A DNA stretch of 64,000 nt from NCBI RefSeq assembly GCF_024296925.1, contig NZ_CP101125.1, positions 2,110,501 to 2,174,500 of the forward strand, read 5' to 3'. A program made the translations under genes and the position numbers. A model generated the notes under the pieces. The model was not told where the DNA came from, made no database searches, and was given only the letters and a program-made list of their open reading frames with translations. Source of the DNA: Pseudomonas nunensis (lineage in GTDB: Bacteria > Pseudomonadota > Gammaproteobacteria > Pseudomonadales > Pseudomonadaceae). Positions 1-11,200 of the stretch are shown here, piece by piece. Each line of letters opens with the position of its first letter. Within the stretch, counting starts at the first letter, position 1.

Positions 1-556
1 GGCTGAAGGTTTCGGGGTTCAGGCACCACTCGATCCAGAGTCCGTCGAGCATCGCCGATAAGCCAATGGCCGCCAGGCGCGTGTCGTGGATCACAAAACC
101 TTCGCTGGCCGCCAGATCGTCGAGCAATTGGCGCAGCAGATCGAGGTAGGCGCGGTAGCTTTTTTCGTGGGTCTGGCTGACGTGTTCCGAATGCCGGATC
201 AGGCTCCAGAACACCACCCAGACCCCAAGCAACTGCGGGTCCATGACCCGTGGCGAAAACGAGCCGACGAGGAAGGTGTCCATTTTTTCGGCCGGTGTAT
301 TGGCCTGCTGGACTTCCTGGAGCAAGGCGCTGGTCAGCTCGCTGGCGAGGGTCTGGTAGGTGTCGGCGATCAGCGCATCGATGCTGCCGAAATGGTGATT
401 GAGCAGGCCGACGGACACCCCGGCCTCGGTCGCGATACGGCGCACGGAAATACCCGCGTGGCCGTCGCGGGCCAGGCAACGCAGGGTGGCGGCGATCAGC
501 AGTTCGCGGCGCGCGTCGGCTTCAACGCGACGGAATTTTGGAGAGTCGGTGGTCAC
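1..556 (-). CDS. TetR/BetI-family transcriptional regulator (3' end cut by window edge)
   Basis: DNA-binding repressor of the TetR family; the closest resemblance is to BetI-type regulators. Reading the minus strand from GTG at 556, an AAGGA ribosome site lies about 6 bases upstream. The N-terminal helix-turn-helix is clear: after the RRELLIAATL helix come ISVRRIATEAGVSVGLLNHH and FGSIDALI (residues about 15-65). The C-terminal ligand domain contains LLGVWVVFWSLIRHSE and continues off the left edge (SAMLDGLWIEWCLNPETFS), so about 185 residues are visible. It diverges from the zinc deacylase gene at 674 and the 117-base gap holds both promoters, so it probably controls that gene, though no palindrome was identified. 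The effector is unknown. Family call confident; BetI-like assignment tentative. Confidence 0.85.
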   Translation of the reverse strand, partial: MTTDSPKFRRVEADARRELLIAATLRCLARDGHAGISVRRIATEAGVSVGLLNHHFGSIDALIADTYQTLASELTSALLQEVQQANTPAEKMDTFLVGSFSPRVMDPQLLGVWVVFWSLIRHSEHVSQTHEKSYRAYLDLLRQLLDDLAASEGFVIHDTRLAAIGLSAMLDGLWIEWCLNPETFS

Positions 557-673
557 AAGCGAATCCTTGGGTGCAGTGCCTGGTTGGCGAGCTTAGTTGA
601 ACGTGCGTTCAAGTTCCAGCGCCGACTACGGCAATCCAGGGTTTTTTAACGATCAACACGGGAGGACAAGCGG

Positions 674-1690
674 ATGGCGCAGGATATTTCGTTCAGTGTG
701 CGCAACAACAATGGCGATCCGGCGCGGGTCGGCGCCTGGCGTTTTGAAGGCGATGGCAGCGGGCCGAAGGTGCATTTGCAGGCGGGGGTGCATGCCGATG
801 AAATCGCCGGGATGCTGGTCCTGCACCTGTTGATGCAACGGCTGAAAGTCGCCGAGGCCGAGGGTCGGCTCAAGAGCCAAGTGACGGTGGTGCCGCAAGC
901 TAATCCGCTCGGCATCGGGCAGTTTCGCCAGGGGCGGATTCTCGGGCGTTTTCACGACGCCACCGGGCATAACTTCAACCGTGCGTTTGATCTGTCGGCG
1001 GCGCTGGAGCGACCTTCGACCAACGTCCAGGAGTGGCAAAAAAGCCTGGTGCAACTGGCGGCCACGGCGGATGTGATGCTCGACCTGCACACCGATGACG
1101 AAGCCTTGCCGTACCTCTACGTGCACCGCCGTTTCTGGCCCCGAGGTCGTGAACTGGCCGTGGCGATGAAAATGGAGGTGGCGATTATCTGGGATGACGG
1201 CGGCGACGGTTCTTTCGAAGAAACGATCATTGCGCCGTGGCTGCGCGAGGGCGTCACCGAGCAGAAAATGGCCGCGACCCTGGAGTTGCGCGGGCAGGGC
1301 GACGTCAGCGATCACTTCGCCGAACAAGATGCGCAGGGCTTGTACGCGTGGCTGTGCGCGATCGGTGCCATCGATGAGGCCGTGACAACCGGTGACTGGC
1401 CCGTCGAAACCATGCAGATGAGCCACATGGAAACTCACCTCGCGCCACAGCCTGGAGTGTTGATTTTCGAAAAGGAACTGGGGGATGTCGTCGAGGCAGG
1501 GCAGCGCTTTGCGCGGATCCTCCAGCGCCCCGGCGACCCTGCTTCCGAAGTGGTGTTGTACGCCGAACAGGCCGGGCGAATGGTCACGCGCTACCGGGAT
1601 CGGCTGGTGTCGCAAGGCATGGTCGTCGCCAAGTTCACTGGCAGCCGGGAATCGCGGCATTGGAGCGGCGGGTTGCTGGATCCAAATTGA
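674..1690 (+). CDS. M14/succinylglutamate desuccinylase-aspartoacylase family deacylase
   Basis: Predicted zinc-dependent amidohydrolase or deacylase of 338 residues in the succinylglutamate desuccinylase/aspartoacylase branch of the M14 carboxypeptidases. The first zinc site is visible as HADE within LQAGVHADEIAGMLVL (residues about 35-50), and the second as LDLHTD near residue 140. The RGQGDVSDHF segment lies in the later catalytic part, and the C-terminal part (LGDVVEAGQRFARI) resembles the beta-barrel domain of this family. The ATG at 674 follows GGGAGGACAAGCGG, a good ribosome site. It diverges from a TetR regulator, its likely controller. Substrate cannot be told from sequence: an N-acyl amino acid or ectoine-type substrate is possible. 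No signal peptide is seen, so it is probably cytoplasmic. Confidence 0.8.
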   Translation: MAQDISFSVRNNNGDPARVGAWRFEGDGSGPKVHLQAGVHADEIAGMLVLHLLMQRLKVAEAEGRLKSQVTVVPQANPLGIGQFRQGRILGRFHDATGHNFNRAFDLSAALERPSTNVQEWQKSLVQLAATADVMLDLHTDDEALPYLYVHRRFWPRGRELAVAMKMEVAIIWDDGGDGSFEETIIAPWLREGVTEQKMAATLELRGQGDVSDHFAEQDAQGLYAWLCAIGAIDEAVTTGDWPVETMQMSHMETHLAPQPGVLIFEKELGDVVEAGQRFARILQRPGDPASEVVLYAEQAGRMVTRYRDRLVSQGMVVAKFTGSRESRHWSGGLLDPN

Positions 1691-2276
1691 GGCCGGAGCC
1701 TGACCTCATCCAAGCGCCGCTCGAAGGCTTTACGGCGGCGCTTTCCGTCAGATGAGCCTGCAGGAATGAAGGAAAAATCTGAAAGATATTTTTCACTTTT
1801 GTAACTTTTTGTTTGCTTCACCGCCAAAATCCATGGTTATTATCCGGCGGCGCACCAGGCCAAAAGCCTGGCGCCAAAGGATTGCCATGTGTCCACAGAC
1901 CCGGCAATCGCAGCCGATCGGGTCCACCCTAGCGCTGTCACCCCTGCGCAGGCCGTTCCCCGTCGTTGACCCTCAAACGAAAGGTGAGGTTTCAAGTGGT
2001 CAAGCGGTATGCATTCGTCGGTGTAGTGGGCAGGACGACCGAAGTCGCCAATGTCCCCGTCAGTTCCCTTGCTGTTTGCGATTCACGCCTTGCAGCGCTG
2101 TTCGCCAGCCAAATCCCCCGCAACCCCTTGTGCGCCACTGCGTCCGCTCATGACGTGAGTCCCCGGGCACGCGCCGCACCATCCCCCTGATTTCGCACGA
2201 CCGACCCGGCACACACTGTCGGGCCTGACTGGCGGGTGATGAACGTCCCAGCCAAACACACAAAAATAATGTAGTC
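1691..2276. promoter_or_regulatory. 586-base leader region of the NRPS operon, no gene seen
   Basis: No convincing coding sequence was found in this gap between the deacylase and NRPS1. Around 1775-1825 the sequence becomes AT-rich (GATATTTTTCACTTTTGTAA and a following T-rich run), the most likely promoter area for the operon. Just downstream, 1848-1875 can fold into a hairpin with CCAGGC/GCCTGG arms and a CAAAA-like loop; it lacks a T run, so it is not a simple terminator and may be an operator or a leader structure. The remainder to 2276 is GC-rich without an obvious ribosome site for NRPS1. Confidence 0.4.
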
Positions 2277-5200
2277 ATGGACGGTAGCCTGATGTTCGAC
2301 AAATCTTCCTTGCGTGGGACGACCTCCGCGCAGCCCAACGCTTTACCCGAAAATCCATCCGACACTGCGGCGCTCGCTTACTGGCGTGAACGGCTGGCCG
2401 ATGCCCCGACGTTGCTGGAGTTGCCCACTGACCGGCCACGGCCGGCGGTGCAGGGCGATCAAACCGCTTCGCATGCGCTGGTGCTGGATGCGCCGTTGAG
2501 CGAAGGGCTCAAGGCGTTAGGTAGGCGTCACGGCAACTCTCTGTTCATGACGTTGCTCGCGGGTTGGGCGGTGGTACTGGCGAGATTGTCCGGTCAGCAC
2601 AAGGTGATGATCGGCGCGCGCACGGGAGATCTCGGCAACACGCTGCCACTGCGTCTTTCCCTGATCGAGGCTCCGTCCACGAGCCAATTGCTCGATCACA
2701 CCCGCGCTGTGCTGCTTGGCGCCGAGGAACATCAGGACCTGCCGTTCGAACAATTGCTCGCGCAACTCAACTCCGAACACAGCCCCGCTTATCATCCGCT
2801 GATCCAGGTGCTGTTCGCCTGGAATCACTCTGAATCACTGCCTGCCGGATTCGACCTGACGCTGGTGCTGGCCGAATCGGAAGGGCGCATCAGCGGCCAT
2901 CTGCATTACGCCGCGGCGTTATTCGACGCCGCGACCATCGAGCGTTTTGCCGGATACCTGAACACGGTTCTGCAGCAAATGATCGCGCAACCCGCATGTT
3001 CGGTGATGGCGCTGGAAATGCTCGACGCCGCCGAACGCCAACAACTTCTGCACGACTGGAACAGCGCAGAGCAACCGTTCGACGCCAACCAATACATACA
3101 CGGTTTGTTCGAAGCCCAAGTCCTGCGCAACCCCGACGCCATCGCCGCCCGATTGAACGACGAGGCGCTGAGCTACGGCGAACTGAACACCCGCGCCAAC
3201 CGCCTGGCCCATCACCTGCGCAGCCTCGGTGTCGGCCCGGACGTGCGCGTCGGGTTGTGCCTGGAGCGCTCGCTGGACATGCTGGTCGGCGTACTGGCGG
3301 TGCTCAAGGCCGGCGGAGCGTATGTGCCGCTCGACCCGACTTATCCATCCGCGCGGCTGGTGCACATGCTCGCCGACAGTGCGCCCGTCGTGGTGCTGAC
3401 CCACGGTCCGTCCGCTGCGGCCCTTGAGCATTCGACCGTGCTGGACATCACCGACACCCGCCCATGGGCGTCGCAGTCACCGAACAATCCTGATCCCCTC
3501 GCTATCGGGCTAACGCCTCGGCACCTGGCCTACGTGATCTACACCTCAGGCTCCACCGGCACCCCGAAAGGCGTGATGGTCGAACACCGTGGGCTGATCG
3601 CCGTCAGCGCCGCGTGGGAAAAACTCTACGCCTTGGGCGAGCCCCTCAATCACCTGCAAATGGCCGGTTTTTCCTTCGACGTGTTCAGCGCCGACCTGAT
3701 CCGTGCGCTGGGTTTCGGCGGCACGCTGGTGCTGTGCCCGCGTGAAACCTTGATGGACCCACCAGCGCTGTATCGCCTGCTGAGCGGGGCGCGCATCGGT
3801 TTCGCCGACTTCGTGCCGGCGGTGCTCAACCCGTTGCTGGCCTGGGTCGAAGAAAGCGCTCACGACCTGTCGTTCATGCACACCGTGGTCTGCGGCTCAG
3901 ACATCTGGACCGCCCACAGCGCCCGGCAATTGCGCCGGTTGTGTGGCGATCACGTGCAAATCGTCCAGGCCTATGGCGTCACCGAAGCGAGCATCGACAG
4001 CACCTGTTTTGAATTCAACACCGACAGCGTGGCCGACGGTGTGTTGCCGATCGGGCGAGCGCTGGCCAACACGCGAATTTACCTGCTGGATGCCTTGGGC
4101 GCACCTGTGCCCGTGGGTGTCGCGGGCGAATTGCATATCGGTGGCGTCGGCGTTGCCCGGGGTTACCTGAACCTGCCACAACTAAGCGCCGAGCGTTTTA
4201 TCGACAGCCCATTTGTGTCTGGCGAGCGCTTGTATCGCAGCGGCGACTTGGCGCGTTATCGGGCGGACGGCAATCTGGAATTCCTCGGCCGCAACGACTT
4301 CCAGGCCAAGCTGCGTGGCTTGCGTCTGGAACTGGGGGAAATCGAGGCGCGTCTGGCGGACATCGCCGGGGTCCGCGAAAGCCTGGTGCTGTTGCGCCAG
4401 GACACCCTCGGCGAATCGCGACTGGTCGCTTATTACTGCGAAAGCCAAGGCGCGGCGCTGAGTCCGCGTTCGCTGCGCAAGCAACTCCAAGTCAGCCTGC
4501 CGGATTACATGGTGCCCACCGCATACGTGCGCCTGGATGCGCTGCCGCTGACCGCCAACGGCAAACTGGATCGCACCGCATTGCCGATGCCGGATGCCGA
4601 GGCCTTCGATCAGCGCGACTATCAGCCGCCGCAAGGTCCACTGGAAATCGCGCTCGCCAACATCTGGGCCGAAGTGCTCGGCGTCGAGCGGGTCGGGCGT
4701 CAGGATCAATTCTTCGCCCTCGGCGGTCACTCGTTGTTGGTGATGCGCGTATTGGCTCAGGTTCGCCAGCAACTCGGTCTGGAAGTGGCCCCTTCGGCGC
4801 TGTTTGCCGCGCCCGTGCTGGAACAGTTCGCCGAACGCCTGAAACTCAACCAGGACAAGGCTCGCGTCGCGATAGCGGCTGTTGAACGGTCGGGCGCGCA
4901 AACGTTGTCGTCTGCCCAGCAGCGCCTGTGGTTTCTCGCACAAATGCAGGGTGGCAACGCGGCGTATCACATGCCGTTGAACCTGCGCTTGCGCGGCCCA
5001 TTGCAAATCGCAGCCCTGGAACGCGCCTTCAATCAATTGGTGGCGCGGCATGAAGCGCTGCGCACCACATTCATCGCGGTTGAAGGGGAAGGGCGGCAAC
5101 TGGTCGCGTCGCTTTGGCAGTTCATCAAGCTGTCGGTGGTTGACCTGCAAGGCCAACCCGAAGCGCTTCTCACGCAATTGATCGACGAAGAGGGCGCGAA

Positions 5201-8200
5201 ACCGTTCGACCTGAGCCGTGGACCGCTGATGCGCGTCAGTCTGGTGCGGCTGGCGGAGGACGAGCATGTGTTGCTGCTGACCCAGCACCACATCATCTCC
5301 GATGGCTGGTCGATGGGCGTGCTCACCCGCGAGTTGGGCTTGCTGTACGAAGCCGCCATTCAGGACCGCGACAATCCGTTGCCGCCACTGCCCGTGCAGT
5401 ATGTGGATTACGCGGTGTGGCAACGCCAGTGGCTGACCGGCGAGGTGCTGGCCGAGCAGAGCCGCTACTGGCGCGACACCCTCAGCGGCGCGCCGGTATT
5501 GCTGGAACTGCCGGCCGATCACAAACGTCCGCCGGTGCAGGATTACCTCGGCGGTTTTGTGCCGCTGGTGTTCGACCCGACGTTGACCGCGCAGTTGAAA
5601 ACTTTGTGCATGCAACAGGGCACCACGCTGTTCATGACCTTGCTCGCGGCGTGGTCGCTGGTGCTGTCGCGCCTGTCCGGGCAAACCGATGTGGTGATCG
5701 GTGTGCCGGCGGCCAACCGTACCCAGCAGGAACTGGAAGGGCTGATCGGTTTCTTCGTCAACACCCTGGCACTGCGCATGACCCGCTCGGGTTCGCCGTC
5801 AGTAGCGCAATGGCTGCAACAGGCACGCGGCGTCGCGCTGGGTGCTCAGGAACATCAGGACCTGCCGTTCGAGCAGGTCGTCGAATTGCTCAACCCGCCT
5901 CGCAGCCTGGCCCACAGTCCGCTGTTCCAGGTGCTGTTTGCCTGGGAGCAGGATCAGGATTCGGATCTGGTGTTGTCGGGGCTTGAGGTCAGCCCGGTCG
6001 AGAGCAGCCATCATGTGGCCAAGTTCGATCTGCAACTGGCGCTGCACGAGCGTGACGGGCAGATTGTCGGCGGTCTGGAATACGCCTCGGGCCTGTTCGA
6101 ACCGGCCACGGTGGCGCAATTCGGCGAGTACCTGCGCCGGGTGTTGACCCAGATGGTCGAGAACCCCGAGCAGCCGTTGACCACGGTTGATTTGCTCAGC
6201 GAAGAACAGCATCAACAGATCGTCCACGACTGGAACCGCACCGAGCGCGACACCTCGGCCATGCCCGATTGTGTGGCGCGGTTTGAAGCCATTGCCCGGC
6301 AAACACCACAGGCAGTGGCGTTGCTCGCGAATGACCGGCAACTGAGTTATGGCGCACTTAATCAGGCCGCCAATCGCCTCGCGCATTACCTGATCGAACA
6401 AGGCGTGCGTCCCGAGCACCGGGTCGGTCTGTGCCTGGAACGTTCGCCGGAAATGGTCATCGGCCTGCTGGCGATCCTCAAGGCCGGCGCGGCGTATGTG
6501 CCGTTCGACCCGGCGTACCCGAGTGAGCGTCTGGCTTTCATGTTCAGCGACGCGGCGCCGACTTTGCTGTTGACTCAATCGGCATTGCGCGACGCTCTGC
6601 CCACGGACACAAATGCCTGCTGTCTGGACACCGATGCGCAGCGCTGGGCGCACTGTCCGGACACCGATCCACGAGTGGCCGTCAGCCCCGACAATCTGGG
6701 CTATGTGCTTTACACCTCCGGCTCCACCGGGCGCCCAAAAGGCGTGGCGCACAACCGCCGCGCGCTGGATAACCTGATCGCCTGGCAGCTTGATCAAGCG
6801 CAAGCACCGGGCCGGGTCCTGCAATTCGCCTCGCTGAATTTCGACGTGTCGTTCCAGGAAATCTGCAGCACTTTGTGTTCCGGCGGCAGCCTGTTGCTGA
6901 TGACCGAAGACAGCCGCAAGGACCTCGCCGCGCTGCGTCCGACCCTGGTGGCCGAAGGCGTGCAGCGGGCGTTCCTGCCGTTTGCCGTGTTGCAGCAACT
7001 CGCCGGACTGACCGAGGCCGACGCGCCGATGCCGGCCGGTGGCTGCGAAATCGTCACGGCGGGCGAAGCCCTGCAAATCAACGATGAACTGCGCGACTTT
7101 GTGCGCGGCCTCGGTGGCGCGCAGTTGCATAACCAGTACGGCCCGACCGAAACCCATGTGGTCAGCCAGTTCAGCCTGTCGTGCAGCGACGCCGAACACT
7201 GGCCGGATGCGCCGCCGATTGGCCGTCCGATCGCCAACGCGCGACTGTACGTGCTCGACGTTGATATGAACCCGGTGCCGGTCGGCGTTGCGGGGGAGTT
7301 GTACATCGCTGGCGCGTGCCTGGCTCGCGGTTACTTGAACCGCCCGGACCTGACCGCCGAACGCTTTGTGCCGGACCCGTTCAGCGCCAAACCCGGCGCG
7401 CGCATGTACCGCAGCGGTGACCTGGCGAAGTTCCAGGCCGACGGCAACGTGCAGTACCTGGGGCGCATCGACCAGCAGGTCAAGTTGCGCGGTTTTCGTA
7501 TAGAACTCGGTGAGATCGACAGCCTGTTGCAACAGCAGCCCGGCGTGCAGGAAGCGGCGGTGTTGCTGCGTGAAGACGTGCCGGGGGACAAGCGTCTGGT
7601 GGCCTACGTGGTCGGCCCGGCGTCCAGCGAAACCCTGCGCGCTGAACTGCAACGGCACCTGCCGGAGCACATGATTCCCTCCGCTTGGGTGTCGATGGCG
7701 CAGTTGCCGTTGACCCGCAACGGCAAGCTCGACCGCCAGGCATTGCCTGCGCCGGAACGCAACGCCGGGGCCACTTACGTCGCGCCGCGCGACGACACCG
7801 AGCAGCGGATGGCCGATATCTGGGCCGAAGTGCTCAAGTGCGAGCGGGTCGGGATTCACGATAACTTCTTCGAACTCGGCGGCCACTCGCTGCTGGCGAC
7901 CCGGATGATCTACGCGATCAACCAGCGCATGGGTGCGCAGTTGTCCTTGAGCAGTCTGTTCAAGACTCCGGTGCTGATGGATCTGGCGGCGCAAGTGCAG
8001 GCCGGGCGCAGCGATGACACGCAAATCGTCCCGGCCTTCCTGGAGATCGAGGCGGATCGCGATGCTCGACATGAGCCGTTCCCGCTGACCGATATCCAGC
8101 AAGCCTACTGGTTTGGTCGCGAAGCCACCGTCAGCCTCGGCGGGGTCAGTGCCCACGGCTACGAAGAACTGCGCATTCCGGATTTCGACGCCGCGCGTTT

Positions 8201-11200
8201 CGAGCAGGCGTTGAATCGCATGATCCAGCGCCACGACATGCTGCGCGTGGTGTTTCTCAGCGACGGCACGCAACAGGTGTTGGAGCAGGTGCCGACCTAC
8301 TGCATGCCCCGCAGTGACTTGCGCGGCGTGCCTGCCGACGTCGCGCAACAGACGCTGCAAGCCACCCGCGAGCGCCAGTCCCACCAAGTGCTGGACGCCA
8401 GTCGCTGGCCGCTGTTCGAGTTCAGCCTGTCGTTGCTCGATGACGGCATCACCCATCTGCATATCAGCCTCGATGCGTTGATCGTCGACGCGGCGAGCAC
8501 ACAGATTCTTGCCCGCGAGCTGATGGCGTTTTACGTTGACCCGAATCTGATCCTGCCCGAACCGGGCTTGACCTTCCGCGATTACGTGCTGGCCGAACAT
8601 CAACTGCGCAGCGGCATTCGTTACGAGCAGGCGCTGAGCTACTGGCGCGAACGAGTCACCAGCCTGGCGCCGGCGCCGGACCTGCCGCTGGTGCGCCAGC
8701 CGGAGAGCATTGCCAATCCGCACTTCACCCGCCGCGACCGCGACATGCCGGCGGCGCAGTGGGCGCAGCTCAAAGCCGTGGCCAAACAGTTTGCGGTGAC
8801 GCCCTCGGTGATGCTCCTGACCGCGTTCAGCGAAGTGCTGGCGCTGTGGAGCCGCCATCCGCGATTCACCCTGAGTTTGCCGCTGTTCAATCGCTTGCCG
8901 TTGCACCCGGACGTCGATGAAATCATCGGTGACTTCACTTCCTTGGTGCTGCTGGAAGTCAGCATTGCCGGAGCTGCGAGTTTCACCGACAAGGCCCGGG
9001 CGGTGCAGGCGCAGTTGTGGCAAGACATCGATCACTCGGTGGTCAGCGGCGTGCGGGTGCTGCGGGAATTGTCCCAGGCCCGTGGCGTGCAGCAGACGGC
9101 GATGCCGATTGTGTTCAACAGCACGTTGTCGGAAGCAGCGCCGGAGCTGGCGGAGTTCAACCTCGCGGACGCGTTGAACGCCAAACACATGCACAGCATC
9201 ACCCAGACCCCGCAAGTGTGGCTCGACCACACCTTGCTGGAGCTGGAAGGACGCTTGCTGTTCAACTGGGACAGCATCGATGAGCTGTTTCCAGCGGGCA
9301 TGATCGAAGAAATGTTCATCGCCTATAACGCGTTGCTGGATCGCCTTTTGGAACCGGCGGCCTGGGAAGCGAGCACGCCGCAATTGCTGCCGATGGCATG
9401 TTTGCCGGCACCCCTAGACACTCAAGAAGCGTTGCCGTTGATGCACGAGTTGTTCGAGCGTCAGGCGCTCACAACGCCGGACGCTGTGGCGGTGATCGCT
9501 GCGCAGCGGCAACTCACCTACGGGCAATTGCGCACGGAGGCACGGTCCCTGGGGGCGCTGCTTCAGGCTGAGGGCGTGATGCCCAATCGACTGGTCGCCG
9601 TGATGATGGAACGCGGCTGGGAACAAGTGGTGGCGACCCTGGCGATTCTCTACGCCGGTGGCGCTTACCTGCCGATTGATCCGACGCTGCCAGCGGAGCG
9701 GGTGCGGCATATTCTTGAGCGCGCCGAAGTCAGCCTGGTGCTGACCCAACCGGCGCTTCTCGGCGTGATCGAGTGGCCCGTGCAGGTCAGCGCCATCGCC
9801 GTGACCGATGACGTCATGGTCGAGCACGCGCCGCTGCAACCGGTCAACGTCGCACCGACCGATCTGGCCTACGTGATCTACACCTCCGGTTCCACTGGCC
9901 TGCCTAAAGGTGTGGTCATCGACCATCGTGGCGCGGTCAACACCTTGCTCGACATCAACCGACGCTTTGCCGTCGGCCCGGCGGACTGTGTATTGGCGAT
10001 TTCGTCGCTGAGTTTCGATCTCTCGGTGTATGACTTCTTCGGCACCCTGGCCGTCGGCGCGGCGGTGGTGGTGCTTGAGCCGCAACTGGCCCTCGACCCG
10101 GCGCACTGGCGGGACTTGATCGAACGTCATCAAGTGAGCCTGTGGAACTCGGTGCCGGCGTTGCTCGGCATGCTGCTTGAATACTTCGAGGGCGAGGGCG
10201 GCACGCTGCCGGCCAGCCTGCGGGTGGCGATGCTTTCCGGTGACTGGATTCCCCTGACCTTGCCGCAACGGCTGTGGGCCTTGCAGCCGACGGCGCAACT
10301 GTTCAGCCTCGGCGGCGCCACCGAAGCGTCTATCTGGTCGATCTGCTACCCGGTACAACACGTTGATCCGGCGTGGCGCAGCATCCCTTACGGCAAGGCC
10401 CTCGATCACCAGCGTTTTTACGTGCTGGATGAAGCCCTGCAAATACGCCCGACCTGGGTCGCGGGGCAGCTGTATATCGGCGGCATTGGCCTGGCTCAGG
10501 GTTACTGGCGCGATGAAAAACTCAGCGCCGGCAGTTTCTTCCCGCACCCGCTGACCCGCGAACGCCTGTACCGCACCGGGGACCTCGGACGTTTGCTGCC
10601 GGACGGCAACATCGAATTCCTCGGTCGCGAAGACAATCAGGTCAAGGTCCAGGGTTATCGCATCGAGTTGGGCGAGATCGAAGCCGCGCTCAATCGTCAC
10701 CCCGGCGTACAAGGTGCCGTGGTGAAAATCCTCGGCAGCACGCTCGGCGAAAAACGCCTGGCCGGCTATGTGCTCAAGGCCGATCCGGCGTTGCAGGCCA
10801 GCGACTTCGTCCAGTACCTCGCGGACAAACTGCCGGCGTACATGGTGCCGTCGTCGTTTACCTTTGTGGACGCCTGGCCATTGTCGTCTAACGGCAAGGT
10901 CGACAAGAAACGCCTGCCGGAGCCTTCGCAACAGCAGGAGTCCGGCCCGGCGCTGGAAGTCGAGGGCGCGCAGGAACAACGGCTGGTGGCGATTGTGCAA
11001 GGCGTGCTCAAGCGTGATGCCATCGCCGGCAACGCCAACCTGCTGAACCTCGGCGCGACGTCGATCGACATCGTGCGCATCAGTAATGCGTTGTCCAGCG
11101 AACTGCGTTTCCGTCCGCACGTGGCGCAACTGTTGGCGCAGCCGACGTTGCTGCACCTGATCGGCATGTACCGCCAAAGCCTGGCGCGCCAGGAACTGGT

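Noticed and set aside
86..649. Plus-strand 187-codon frame at the left edge
   Set aside because: The minus strand encodes a clear TetR regulator across the same bases, so this is its shadow.
1809..2190. Short frames in the NRPS1 leader
   Set aside because: No family motif, no ribosome site and arginine/proline-rich composition; treated as non-coding.
5799..9383. Minus-strand open frame of 1194 codons inside NRPS1
   Set aside because: It is antisense to well-conserved NRPS domains, has no recognisable motif and is the usual long shadow frame of GC-rich DNA.
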